Notes: generated from the letters alone by a model not told the origin. A stretch of DNA of 39,858 nt from an uncultured Eubacteriales bacterium (GCA_905205975.1 CAJLFQ010000015.1:1-39858); one strand, 5' to 3'. Positions 24,702 through 32,451 are shown, numbered from the stretch's first letter. Numbers and translations are program-made.

Positions 24702-25978
24702 CCTGCACGCTCCACTTTCGGTGCCGGCAGCTGCGGCTGCATCGCCTCTGCCAGCGACATCTGCGCCGGATCTTCCCGCTCGTCTGCCAGAATTTCCCGC
24801 AGAATTTCCGGTGCAAACGCATGCCGGAAGCACATCTTGCCGCGGCAGGTGACAAAAAACCGGGCGCGCCGGACGACAACGCCGAGCTTCGGCAGATCCT
24901 CGATTGCAATCGAGTGGCAGCGGCGTGCTGCCAGAATTCTTCTGGCGCTGACCTGACCGATCCCCGGCACGCGCAGCAGCGTCTGTTCATCTGCGGTATT
25001 GACTTCAACCGGAAAGAAATCCGGATGGCGCAGCGCCCAGCTGCATTTCGGGTCAACTGCTTCATCCAGGTTTTCGCCGTCTTCGATCAGCTCCGAAACG
25101 TTGAACTGATACTTTCGAAGCAGCCAGTCCGCCTGATACAGGCGGTGCTCCCGTCTAAGCGGCGTCCGCACGCTTGCAGGCGGCAGAGACGGATGACTGC
25201 CCACCGGGACATAGGCGGAAAAATAGACGCGTTTCAAATCATAATTCCGGTAAAGGCCTTCCGTCAGCCGCAGGATTTTGGAATCGCTGTCATCGGTTGC
25301 GCCAATGATCATCTGCGTCGACTGACCGGCCGGCGCAAACTTCGGCGCTGCGCGGAACTGTTTGCGTTCCGCAAGGTTCTGCGTTTTCAGGCGCTGGATC
25401 TGCCCCATCGGCGTCAGGATTTTCTCTTTTGATTTCTGCGGCGCCAGCAGTTTCAGCGAGTCAGCAGAAGGCAGCTCGATATTGACGCTGACACGGTCCG
25501 CCATCAGACCAACGCGCTGAATCAGAAGCGGATCGGCCCCAGGGACAACCTTTGCATGGATGTAGCCATAGAATCGGTATTCCGTCCGCAGGAGGCGGAT
25601 CGTCTCGGCGATCATCTCCATGGTGTAATCGGCATTCCGGACGATTCCGGAGCTGAGAAAAAGACCTTCGATATAGTTGCGCCGGAAAAATGCCACCGTC
25701 AGCTCCGCGACTTCCCGCGGGGTAAACGTTGCGCGGGCGACGTTGGAAGTACACCGGTTGGCACAGTATGCGCAGTTGAACATACAGGCGTTTGACATCA
25801 GCACTTTGAGAAGTGAGAGGCAGCGGCCGTCTTCACTCCAGGAGTGGCAGATGCCTGCACGGTATGTTCCGCCCAAACCGCACCCGGCCGGCGCCTGCCG
25901 CGTACTGCCGGACGTTGCGCACGATGCGTCATACCGTGCCGCCTCTGTCAGAATGGTTAGCTTTTGTTCCAGATCCAT
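24698..25978 (-). CDS. Putative DNA modification/repair radical SAM protein (TIGR03916 type)
   Basis: A 426-residue protein. The radical SAM cluster motif is CMFNCAYC (C65, C69, C72), with extra cysteines at 20, 33, 44 and 53. A helix-hairpin-helix-like DNA-binding segment, LLRVPGIGQVSARRIL (about 346-361), supports action on DNA. It is the first gene of a two-gene operon with its TIGR03915 partner. The upstream region carries an extended -10 promoter whose -35 region overlaps a LexA-like box, consistent with SOS control (inference). The first in-frame ATG at 25978 is used; the ribosome site is modest. Confidence 0.88.
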   Translation of the reverse strand: MDLEQKLTILTEAARYDASCATSGSTRQAPAGCGLGGTYRAGICHSWSEDGRCLSLLKVLMSNACMFNCAYCANRCTSNVARATFTPREVAELTVAFFRRNYIEGLFLSSGIVRNADYTMEMIAETIRLLRTEYRFYGYIHAKVVPGADPLLIQRVGLMADRVSVNIELPSADSLKLLAPQKSKEKILTPMGQIQRLKTQNLAERKQFRAAPKFAPAGQSTQMIIGATDDSDSKILRLTEGLYRNYDLKRVYFSAYVPVGSHPSLPPASVRTPLRREHRLYQADWLLRKYQFNVSELIEDGENLDEAVDPKCSWALRHPDFFPVEVNTADEQTLLRVPGIGQVSARRILAARRCHSIAIEDLPKLGVVVRRARFFVTCRGKMCFRHAFAPEILREILADEREDPAQMSLAEAMQPQLPAPKVERAG

Positions 25979-26067
25979 GGTTGCCCCTGCTCTCGTTTGG
26001 TATCATATATAGTATACGCAAATGCCTGTCCCATTGACCGGACAAGGAATCGATCATTTGTACGGAT

Positions 26068-26105
26068 ATTATACCACATCGCAGCCGTATATAGAACAAA
26101 CGTTT
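26068..26105 (-). promoter_or_regulatory. Extended -10 promoter with LexA-like box before the radical SAM operon
   Basis: On the minus strand TGGTATAAT gives an extended -10 (TATAAT at 26068-26073) without a good -35. The plus strand carries GAACAAACGTTT at 26094-26105, which fits the clostridial SOS-box pattern GAACNNNNGTTT and covers the -35 region. Related sequences lie at 26052-26063, 26120-26131 and 26157-26168. Confidence 0.55.
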
Positions 26106-26178
26106 TGATAAGTTTTTATGAACGTTTGTACGTTTCGATTCTTTCTCCTGTTTTGCGAACATTTGACCGCCAAGGGAA

Positions 26179-26207
26179 TTGACAAATGCTGTCGAATCGT
26201 GTACAAT
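26179..26207 (+). promoter_or_regulatory. SigA promoter of metK
   Basis: TTGACA (26179-26184) and TACAAT (26202-26207) are spaced 17 bp apart. The leader to the metK ATG is only about 70 nt, too short for a SAM riboswitch. The rest of the 306-bp gap 25979-26284 holds the LexA-like boxes and the divergent promoter. Confidence 0.88.
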
Positions 26208-26284
26208 AGAATAAGTTGTGCTTTGCAGGCACCTGCCAAGCATGGTTTCAACTACTACCGAGTATGAAAGGCGGTCTACGATCG

Positions 26285-27469
26285 ATGAAATACAGACAGT
26301 TTACCTCCGAATCCGTCACAGAGGGGCACCCCGACAAAGTATGCGACGCCATTTCGGACAGCATTTTGGACGCTATTTTGGCGTCCGACCCGCAGGCGCA
26401 TGTGGCCTGTGAAACCCTGACGACAACCGGCATGGTCCTGGTGACTGGCGAAATCACAACCAGCTGCTATACGGACATTCCAGCCATCGTCCGCAATACC
26501 GTGCACGAAATCGGATATGACGACGCCGCCATGGGGTTTGATTATCGGACCTGTGCCGTTATGACCTGTATCGACGAACAGTCGCCGGACATTGCACTCG
26601 GCGTCAACGCATCTGTGGAAGCCAAAGGCGCAAGCGAGGATTTGTTCGACTCCACCGGTGCCGGCGACCAGGGCATGGTGTTTGGCTTCGCCTGCACGCA
26701 GACGGATGAACTGATGCCCGCGCCCATCTATTATTCGCACAAGCTGACGCAGCGGCTGGCACAGGTTCGTAAGGACCGCACCCTCCCCTTCGTCTGGCCG
26801 GACGGCAAGGCACAGGTCAGCATCGAATATGCTGACGACCGTTCGGTTCGTTCGATTCCGTCGGTTGTTGTCTCGACGCAGCATTCCGGCGATGTCTCCA
26901 TCGAAACCGTCCGCGAGGGCGTCATGGAAGAAGTCGTCAAAAAAGTGCTGCCTGCACACCTGCTGACGGCAGATACCAAAGTTTACATCAACCCGACCGG
27001 GCGTTTTGTCGTCGGCGGCCCACATGGCGACAGCGGTTTGACCGGCCGGAAAATCATTGTCGACACCTACGGCGGTTATGCACGCCACGGCGGCGGCGCC
27101 TTCTCCGGCAAAGATCCGACCAAAGTGGACCGCAGCGCTTCTTATATGGCCCGCTATGTTGCAAAGAACCTCGTCGCCGCGGGGCTGGCCACCGAAGCGG
27201 AAGTCGCCATTGCCTACGCCATCGGCGTTGCACACCCGGTTATGGTCGCCGTGGATGCCTCCGGCACCGGTGTGATCAGCGATGACCGCCTGACGGCACT
27301 GGTTCGCGAATGCTTTGACCTCCGCCCGGCCGCCATCATCGCGCAATTTGACCTGCGCCGTCCGATCTATCGCCCGACCGCTTCCTATGGTCATTTCGGC
27401 CGTCCGGAACTGAACCTCCCGTGGGAGAAAACCGACAAAGTTGAATTGCTGAAATCCAAAGCGCTGTAA
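26285..27469 (+). CDS. metK: S-adenosylmethionine synthetase
   Basis: A 394-residue cytosolic enzyme that makes S-adenosylmethionine from methionine and ATP. The signatures are complete: SVTEGHPDKVCD (10-21), GAGDQG (125-130) and GGGAFSGKD (269-277). The length matches the family. The ATG at 26285 begins the standard KYRQFTSESVTEGHPDK start; AAAGGCGG lies about 12 nt upstream. It faces the radical SAM gene, which uses its product, across a shared intergenic region; whether that is functional is unknown. Confidence 0.97.
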   Translation: MKYRQFTSESVTEGHPDKVCDAISDSILDAILASDPQAHVACETLTTTGMVLVTGEITTSCYTDIPAIVRNTVHEIGYDDAAMGFDYRTCAVMTCIDEQSPDIALGVNASVEAKGASEDLFDSTGAGDQGMVFGFACTQTDELMPAPIYYSHKLTQRLAQVRKDRTLPFVWPDGKAQVSIEYADDRSVRSIPSVVVSTQHSGDVSIETVREGVMEEVVKKVLPAHLLTADTKVYINPTGRFVVGGPHGDSGLTGRKIIVDTYGGYARHGGGAFSGKDPTKVDRSASYMARYVAKNLVAAGLATEAEVAIAYAIGVAHPVMVAVDASGTGVISDDRLTALVRECFDLRPAAIIAQFDLRRPIYRPTASYGHFGRPELNLPWEKTDKVELLKSKAL

Positions 27470-27508
27470 GCCGATTTCGGATTCTGCTTTTGCGCGGTTC
27501 AGCGCATT

Positions 27509-27548
27509 GCGTCATAGCGTCATAGATGTACGATGCGATGTACGATGC
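27509..27548. repeat. Two adjoining tandem duplications (8 bp x2, then 12 bp x2)
   Basis: GCGTCATA occurs twice in tandem (27509-27524), directly followed by GATGTACGATGC twice in tandem (27525-27548). The whole 40-bp block is made of exact duplications. It lies in the 179-bp gap between metK and the ABC ATPase gene, where I see no clear promoter or terminator. Confidence 0.85.
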
Positions 27549-27648
27549 ATGGATAAAGAAACGATTCTGCGCAAACAATAGCTCCATTGAAACAAAGCCT
27601 GTTCAGACACTCCGGCTGTGACAGGCATTCCAAAGGAGCTGACTTCAG

Positions 27649-28338
27649 ATGATCCATGCACATTGTCTGAAAAAAACGTATGAAAGCGCCGCAGGGCGCG
27701 TGGACGCCGTCGCCGGTATCGATCTCGACATCGGCGACGGCGAATTTACTGCCATTGTCGGAAGTTCCGGATCCGGGAAATCCACCCTCATGAACCTCCT
27801 CGGACTGCTGGATCGTCCGGACAGCGGCAGCTATCTGCTGGACGGCCGCGAAGTATCCAAGCTGCGCGACCATGCTTTGTCGCGTCTGCGGCGAAATTTG
27901 ATCGGCTTTGTCTTTCAGAATTACAATCTGGTCCCCCGTTTGACTGCGCTGGAAAATGTTGAGCTGGGGCTGATCTTCAAATCGGTACCCGCCCCGGCCC
28001 GCCGTCAGGCTGCAGAGGCTGCGCTGGATCTGGTCGGTCTGTCCAACCGCGCATGGCATCACCCCTCCGAAATGTCCGGCGGCCAGCAGCAGCGGGTTGC
28101 CATTGCGCGGGCGATTGCCGGTTCCCCGCGGCTGATTCTCGCGGATGAACCGACCGGCAACTTAGACGGCGAGTCTGCTTTGCAGGTCATGTCCATTTTC
28201 AAGCGTCTGCACGCAAATGGCGTCACGGTTGTTTTGATTACGCATGACCGTGAAGTTGCGCAGACAGCCGGGCGCGTGCTGCAAATTCACGGCGGGCGCA
28301 TCATCGGCGATACCATGATACAACAGGAGAGAAGATAA
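27649..28338 (+). CDS. Orphan ABC transporter ATP-binding protein (LolD/MacB-like)
   Basis: A 229-residue ATPase: Walker A GSSGSGKST (38-46), Q-loop Q90, signature MSGGQQQR (142-149), Walker B LILADEP (162-168), and the H-loop in LITHDREV. The sequence type pairs with FtsX-like or MacB-like permeases that handle lipoproteins or peptides, but no permease gene is adjacent, so the partner must be elsewhere. The start follows AAAGGAG by about 9 nt. The stop codon shares one base with the next start (TAATG), coupling it to tcdA. Confidence 0.92.
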   Translation: MIHAHCLKKTYESAAGRVDAVAGIDLDIGDGEFTAIVGSSGSGKSTLMNLLGLLDRPDSGSYLLDGREVSKLRDHALSRLRRNLIGFVFQNYNLVPRLTALENVELGLIFKSVPAPARRQAAEAALDLVGLSNRAWHHPSEMSGGQQQRVAIARAIAGSPRLILADEPTGNLDGESALQVMSIFKRLHANGVTVVLITHDREVAQTAGRVLQIHGGRIIGDTMIQQERR

Positions 28339-29036
28339 TGGATGCTTTTTACAGCCGAACCGCCTTGCTGTTCGGAGAAGATGCGATTTCAAAATTACAG
28401 GCGGCGCGCGTTGCGGTTGTCGGTCTCGGCGGCGTCGGTTCCGCGGCCGCCGAAGCCATCGCCCGCTCCGGTGTCGGACAGATGGTTCTCGTAGACGGCG
28501 ACTGTGTGGTCGAATCCAATCTGAACCGTCAGCTCTTTGCACTGCGTTCAACGTGTGGGAAACCAAAGACAGAGGCGGCTGCAATGCGGATTGCCGATAT
28601 CAACCCGGACTGCCATTTGGTAACTGTCCCCGTTTTCTTGAACGGCACGTCTGACTTTTCTTTTTTGACCGGATGCAGCTACTGTATTGACGCCATCGAC
28701 GACGTGCGCGCCAAACTGCTTTTGTATCAGCATTGCCGCGACGCCGGTGTACCCGTCATTTCCGCAATGGGCTGCGGCAACCGTTTCGACCCGACCAAGC
28801 TGATCATTACGGATATCTTTTCCGTGACCGGCTGCCCGCTCTGCCGGAAAATCCGCCACGAGCTGCGCAGGCTCGGCATCGATCATCTCACGGTCGCGGC
28901 CTCTACGGAGCTGCCCAAACCGCACGTCCGTCCGGATGAACCGGTCACGGAAAAGACGATTGCCAGCGCCGCATTCGTTCCGAACGCCGCTGGGCTGGCC
29001 ATGGCTTCTCACGTTGTCCGGCAAATCTGCGGCTAA
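28338..29036 (+). CDS. tcdA: tRNA threonylcarbamoyladenosine dehydratase (TcdA/CsdL family)
   Basis: A 232-residue ThiF/MoeB-fold enzyme that uses ATP to cyclise t6A37 in tRNAs to ct6A. The nucleotide-binding motif is GLGGVGS (29-35), followed by LVDGDCVVESNLNRQ (51-65). AIDDVRAK and the TGCPLCRKIRHELRR segment are characteristic of TcdA and separate it from MoeB and ThiF. Cytosolic. Its start overlaps the ABC ATPase stop by 1 nt. GGAGAGAAG serves as ribosome site. Confidence 0.9.
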   Translation: MDAFYSRTALLFGEDAISKLQAARVAVVGLGGVGSAAAEAIARSGVGQMVLVDGDCVVESNLNRQLFALRSTCGKPKTEAAAMRIADINPDCHLVTVPVFLNGTSDFSFLTGCSYCIDAIDDVRAKLLLYQHCRDAGVPVISAMGCGNRFDPTKLIITDIFSVTGCPLCRKIRHELRRLGIDHLTVAASTELPKPHVRPDEPVTEKTIASAAFVPNAAGLAMASHVVRQICG

Positions 29037-29052
29037 TATTTACAAATACGCC

Positions 29053-29081
29053 TTGATTTTTCCTGCCCGGCGGGCTATAAT
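29053..29081 (+). promoter_or_regulatory. SigA promoter of the small-ORF/RNA unit
   Basis: TTGATT (29053-29058) and a perfect TATAAT (29076-29081) are spaced 17 bp apart. The start site would be near 29088, 66 bp before the small ORF. Confidence 0.82.
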
Positions 29082-29101
29082 GGAATCAACATTGCTGCAA
29101 G

Positions 29102-29138
29102 ACTTGAGGGAGGCGCTGCGGTCAGCGTCTCAAGTTTT
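29102..29138 (+). other. Leader hairpin followed by TTTT (possible attenuator)
   Basis: GAGGCGCTG (29110-29118) pairs with CAGCGTCTC (29123-29131), one pair being G-U; the stem extends to ACTT/AAGT after a bulge. TTTT (29135-29138) directly follows and the ribosome site starts three bases later. It resembles an intrinsic terminator placed inside the leader. Confidence 0.55.
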
Positions 29139-29153
29139 AGAAGGAGGAGCGGT

Positions 29154-29267
29154 ATGTGCGCACGGACATTCCTGAAAACTACATATGCGATCCAGTCGTC
29201 CGTTTGCGGTATGTCCATGTGCTGTGCAAACGGGCTTATCCCTCTGTGGGATTGGCAGGCGGCATAG
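29154..29267 (+). CDS. Small cysteine-containing protein, 37 residues, unknown
   Basis: I do not recognise this ORF. It starts with ATG 6 nt after a perfect AAGGAGG (29141-29147) and ends with TAG at 29265-29267. The product begins MCARTFLKTTY, has cysteines at 2, 18, 23 and 24 (VCGMSMCC), a hydrophobic Trp-containing tail (LIPLWDWQAA) and no clear signal peptide. It has its own promoter, leader hairpin and terminator and no neighbour reading into it. The coding region also contains strong inverted repeats (CCGTTTGC 29200-29207 with GCAAACGG 29226-29233), so a structured RNA with or without translation is an alternative. Possible roles are a small metal- or redox-linked protein, a precursor peptide or a leader peptide; none is shown. 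Confidence 0.55.
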   Translation: MCARTFLKTTYAIQSSVCGMSMCCANGLIPLWDWQAA

Positions 29268-29295
29268 TCCGGCTGCGGATTCAAAACATACAGAG

Positions 29296-29334
29296 CGGTA
29301 TAAGCCGATTCATCCGGCTTATACCGCCGTTTTT
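29296..29334 (+). terminator. Terminator of the small-ORF/RNA unit
   Basis: A perfect 12-bp stem CGGTATAAGCCG / CGGCTTATACCG (29296-29307 with 29315-29326) followed by TTTTT. It sits 28 bp after the small ORF and before the GNAT gene, giving a transcript of about 250 nt. Confidence 0.9.
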
Positions 29335-29363
29335 ATTTTTAGGCAAAGGAGAGCGCCAACGTC

Positions 29364-29861
29364 ATGAGCATTTCCATCAAGATTCTCGACAAAAACACCC
29401 TGCCTACCGTTTTGCAGGTTGTGACCCGCAGCTTTTCCACCGTTGCTGAAGAATTTGGCCTGACGCGTGAAAACTGCCCGGAGCATACGGCTTTTGTTCA
29501 ACTCGACGACCTCGAACGTGATTATGAAAACGGATATCAGATGTTCGGCCTGTATACTGCGGAGCAGCTCGCTTCATTTGCCTCGCTGTCTTCTCTGGGC
29601 GACGGCGTCTATCAGATCAACCGGCTCTCCACCCTGCCGCCCTATCGGCACCGCGGATACGGTAGGATTCTGCTGAAGCACTGCGAGGAAGCCGCCGCCA
29701 TGCTTGGCGCTGCGTCAGTCGAGGTTACCATCATCGACGAAAACACCCGGCTGAAAAACTGGTACCTCCGTCAGGGGTTTGTCCCGGTGCGCGTCGAGCA
29801 AATCGACGGTCTGCCCTGCACCGTCGGGCATCTCGCCAAAAATCTGAAAGACGCACGCTGA
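29364..29861 (+). CDS. GNAT family N-acetyltransferase
   Basis: A 165-residue acetyltransferase of the GNAT fold. Acetyl-CoA motif A is LSTLPPYRHRGYGRILLKHCEE (about 88-109, RHRGYG), and motif B is NWYLRQGFVPVRVE. The acceptor substrate is unknown. AAAGGAG is about 12 nt upstream of the ATG. A weak terminator-like hairpin overlaps the next gene's promoter downstream. Confidence 0.88.
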   Translation: MSISIKILDKNTLPTVLQVVTRSFSTVAEEFGLTRENCPEHTAFVQLDDLERDYENGYQMFGLYTAEQLASFASLSSLGDGVYQINRLSTLPPYRHRGYGRILLKHCEEAAAMLGAASVEVTIIDENTRLKNWYLRQGFVPVRVEQIDGLPCTVGHLAKNLKDAR

Positions 29862-29916
29862 ACCGCCGCAAAAAAAAACACCCGCCGCTGAACAACGCAG
29901 GTGCATCGCAAGACAA

Positions 29917-29953
29917 TTGACAGCCGCAGGGGCTTGGTGTAAACTGCGGCTGT
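29917..29953 (+). promoter_or_regulatory. Promoter overlapping a hairpin, upstream of the HEXXH gene
   Basis: TTGACA (29917-29922) and TAAACT (29940-29945) are 17 bp apart. The same stretch forms AGCCGCAG / CTGCGGCT (29922-29929 with 29943-29950) followed by a T-rich run, so the GNAT terminator and the next promoter may share sequence. Confidence 0.5.
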
Positions 29954-30018
29954 TCTTGTGTTCTTCCCGGCAATGCACCATTATGGAACCAACAATTTTG
30001 ATTAAGGAGAGAGCCGCT

Positions 30019-30912
30019 ATGCAGATCAGTTCGTTTTTTCTGAACGGAGACATAAAGGGCGCCATTGCATACATGCGCGAGCACGCGGAATTCAAAGAGA
30101 TTCTGCCTGCATATACTGCGATTTTTGAGGACTGCGCATACCGCACATATGAAATACCGGACGAACTCAATGCGATCCTGCGTTTATACCAGGTTTACTT
30201 CCGTGATACCTTTTACTGCGGCATACCGGAGGCGGAGGCCGCAGAAAAGCTGCTGACAGGGCTGAGAGCACTCCTGAATATGCCGGATGCAGAGGAAGCG
30301 CATTTGGCTGAGCGGCTTCAATCGCTGTTTGAATTGAAGGGCTATCATGCGCTTTTCGGGAAAACGCAGGGATATTACGGCCCATATATCTGGCGGGATA
30401 CGGTCCCGACCGTCTACCGTGTCGAACTGCCGGGCGGAGCAGCGGCATATACCGTCAACATTCTCAAGGGCTTCATCTTTCGAGGCTGGATGGATTATCT
30501 GACCTTCGGCCGGTTTGGTACGGGCGGCTGGGCCTCGCCCGACGGCACGATCAACTGCATCGAGCAGGCGTATGATTTTGAAAGCGAGCGGTTCCTTGTT
30601 TCTCTCCTGAAGCACGAAGCACAGCATACCGTAGATATGAAGCAATTCCCGGGCATCACCCCTGCGGAGTTGGAATACCGTGCAAAGCTTGTAGAGCTTC
30701 ATTACGCCAGCGATTTGGGCTTGCTGCAAAAGTTCTTATCGGAGGCAGACGAAAGCAAAGCAAATGACAGTCATGCGGCCGCGTCTGCTCGGATCAAACG
30801 CGAATTTGCAGGGACAGATCCAACGGCGCTCCCCTGCATTCAGGCACGGGCGCTGGAACTGCTTCACGCACATACGAAAGAAATGACACAAAAATACGGA
30901 AAGCAACCGTGA
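30019..30912 (+). CDS. HEXXH-motif protein, putative metallopeptidase, unknown family
   Basis: A 297-residue cytosolic protein I cannot assign to a named family. It contains LLKHEAQHTVD (197-206) with the zinc-peptidase pattern HEXXH (199-203). A downstream glutamate, E218 in PAELEYRAKLVEL, lies 14 residues after the second His, as expected for a gluzincin-type third ligand. The N-terminal half is helical and charged. There is no signal peptide or membrane segment. AAGGAG lies about 9 nt before the chosen ATG. Peptidase activity is inferred from the motif alone. Confidence 0.75.
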   Translation: MQISSFFLNGDIKGAIAYMREHAEFKEILPAYTAIFEDCAYRTYEIPDELNAILRLYQVYFRDTFYCGIPEAEAAEKLLTGLRALLNMPDAEEAHLAERLQSLFELKGYHALFGKTQGYYGPYIWRDTVPTVYRVELPGGAAAYTVNILKGFIFRGWMDYLTFGRFGTGGWASPDGTINCIEQAYDFESERFLVSLLKHEAQHTVDMKQFPGITPAELEYRAKLVELHYASDLGLLQKFLSEADESKANDSHAAASARIKREFAGTDPTALPCIQARALELLHAHTKEMTQKYGKQP

Positions 30913-31034
30913 CCAACGATTGTTTTCTGATTCATCAAATTCATCAAACGGATCAGGGCGCACTTTGATATCAGGGCATTCAGGATGTACGCACCGTATC
31001 TCTGACAAAGAGCCGCCCCCTGCCCGGATTGCAG

Positions 31035-31068
31035 AAAAACAGCGTGACTTTCTAGTCACGCTGTTTTT
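31035..31068. terminator. Bidirectional terminator between HEXXH and lipoprotein genes
   Basis: A perfect 15-bp stem (31035-31049 with 31054-31068) with AAAAA on one arm and TTTTT on the other. The two flanking genes converge on it. The rest of the 215-bp gap holds nothing I recognise. Confidence 0.9.
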
Positions 31069-31127
31069 GATGGACCGGTATCTCACGTTTTGTTTTGGTT
31101 TGCAGATGCGGCTTTCCGCATAGGGGT

Positions 31128-32009
31128 TCAAACGGCTGGATGTGCGCCTGCGGCTGTGTCCGGCTTTGCCTGCGCAGTCTGGCATTCCGCTTCGGTCAGA
31201 TAGGAAAGGAAATCCATTTCGACGCCATGCAGCGGGAATGCGCTGAGCGTATACAGTTCATTGGACAGGTATGCGCAGCGAGCCGCCGCACGAATCCACG
31301 GCATCAGCGACGGGTCAACCGGATAATCGCCTTCTCGCTCCCGGTTGATCGATTCGCATTCATAGGCGGCGATGTATTCTTCGCCTGCAACAAAATAGTC
31401 CGAACAGGCCGCCTTGGCCAGCAGACAGGCCATCCGGCTGAACAGATCCACCTCTGTCAGGTCGTCCGGGACGGTTACCGTATCCATTTGGCCCGGCAGG
31501 CAAAGCATTTTCGCTTCGTCCGCCAGCTTCCGGAAATCTGCTTCGACATCCGGCCGCCGTTCGGCGCAGGCTTCAGCATAGGCGGCAATCTGCGGCATAT
31601 ACCAGAGCAGATCCTGTTTGCTGGATGCGGCGTCATTCAGGATGACCGTGCCGACCGGCAGAGCCTCCGGGTTGTTGATGACCGTGCGGTACAGCGTCTG
31701 ATAGGCGGTGTCAGACAGTTCCGGCTTGCCCTCATCCGGGTTGAACGAACCGTCCCATGCCGGTTTCGGCTGAACGAGGCGCGCGGTGGACGGCGTCGGG
31801 TCTTTCATGGCTGCTTTCGTGAGCGATTTCGGCGCAGACTGTCTGGGCACCGGCGTACCATGCTGCGAAGCCGGCGGCGCAGGCAGCTGTGTGTCTTCCT
31901 GCGGGTGCCGCTGCACGCTGCAGGCGGCAAAAAGCGTCAGGAGCATTGCGAGGCTGAGGAGCAGTGCAAGGGTGCGCGGGGACCGTTTTCTGTTTGGGGT
32001 TGCTTTCAT
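31128..32009 (-). CDS. Predicted lipoprotein of unknown function
   Basis: A 293-residue exported protein. Basic residues (KATPNRKRSPR) precede a hydrophobic core, and FAAC gives Cys30 as lipidation site. A Pro/Ser/Thr/Gln-rich linker (about 34-85) leads to a mostly helical domain with several cysteines and acidic patches (TVPDDLTEVDLFSRMACLLAK, YECESINREREGDYPVDPSL). I recognise no family. The start at 32009 lies about 8 nt after AAGAAGG; the frame is open upstream but without signal-peptide features. It has a promoter about 220 bp upstream and therefore a leader of about 210 nt. Confidence 0.8.
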   Translation of the reverse strand: MKATPNRKRSPRTLALLLSLAMLLTLFAACSVQRHPQEDTQLPAPPASQHGTPVPRQSAPKSLTKAAMKDPTPSTARLVQPKPAWDGSFNPDEGKPELSDTAYQTLYRTVINNPEALPVGTVILNDAASSKQDLLWYMPQIAAYAEACAERRPDVEADFRKLADEAKMLCLPGQMDTVTVPDDLTEVDLFSRMACLLAKAACSDYFVAGEEYIAAYECESINREREGDYPVDPSLMPWIRAAARCAYLSNELYTLSAFPLHGVEMDFLSYLTEAECQTAQAKPDTAAGAHPAV

Positions 32010-32227
32010 CGAATAGACCTTCTTTCTTTTCTGATTGGCTGAATGTTGCAGTTGTTCAGGAACGTGTTGCAAATTTTCCAGCGGTTGGAGATGCTGCCCT
32101 TGCCCCATCCGCCGATTATCCGTTTCTCATACGCATCCCAATTCCTTTCCGGCTGTACGGTTTCGCACATGATCCATCTGTATGTTCTGTTTTTCACTGA
32201 AAAACGTCTTTTTTTATTCCCATATCA

Positions 32228-32257
32228 AGTATATCACATTGGATGATGCACTGTCAA
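32228..32257 (-). promoter_or_regulatory. SigA promoter of the lipoprotein gene, with long leader
   Basis: On the minus strand TTGACA (32252-32257) and TATACT (32228-32233) are spaced 18 bp apart. It leaves a leader of about 210 nt before the ATG at 32009, in which I recognise no known riboswitch. The rest of the 545-bp gap (32258-32450) contains two overlapping small hairpins at 32380-32408 and is AT-richer than its surroundings. Confidence 0.7.
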
Positions 32258-32451
32258 GTATTTTTAGAAAAGATGTGAACTTTTTTTCAGATGTGGTTTT
32301 GAAAAGAAACTGTTCCCGCAGGGATAGGGTATCCGGCAATACGTTTGGTACGGCGTTCTCAATTCATTTTGCCCTGAACATCTGATTTTCAGATTCGACC
32401 TGAATCTGCGCGTTGTTTTCTTCACTTCGCTTGTTTTTGGGCGCATATGGC

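Noticed and set aside
26208..26284. SAM riboswitch before metK
   Set aside because: The leader from the well-defined promoter is only about 70 nt and lacks the conserved SAM-I core.
29085..29340. 6S RNA, SRP RNA or RNase P RNA in the small transcription unit
   Set aside because: No SRP GGAAGGAAGCAGC-like loop, no RNase P core motif, and the pairing pattern is not the long bulged hairpin of 6S RNA. A coding ORF with a perfect ribosome site is present instead.
30736..31185. A 149-codon minus-strand ORF across the gap after the HEXXH gene
   Set aside because: Mostly antisense to the HEXXH gene and interrupted in sense by a strong bidirectional terminator; no recognisable features.
32006..32197. 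A 63-codon minus-strand ORF in the lipoprotein leader
   Set aside because: It begins with GTG without any ribosome site and overlaps the lipoprotein start in another frame.
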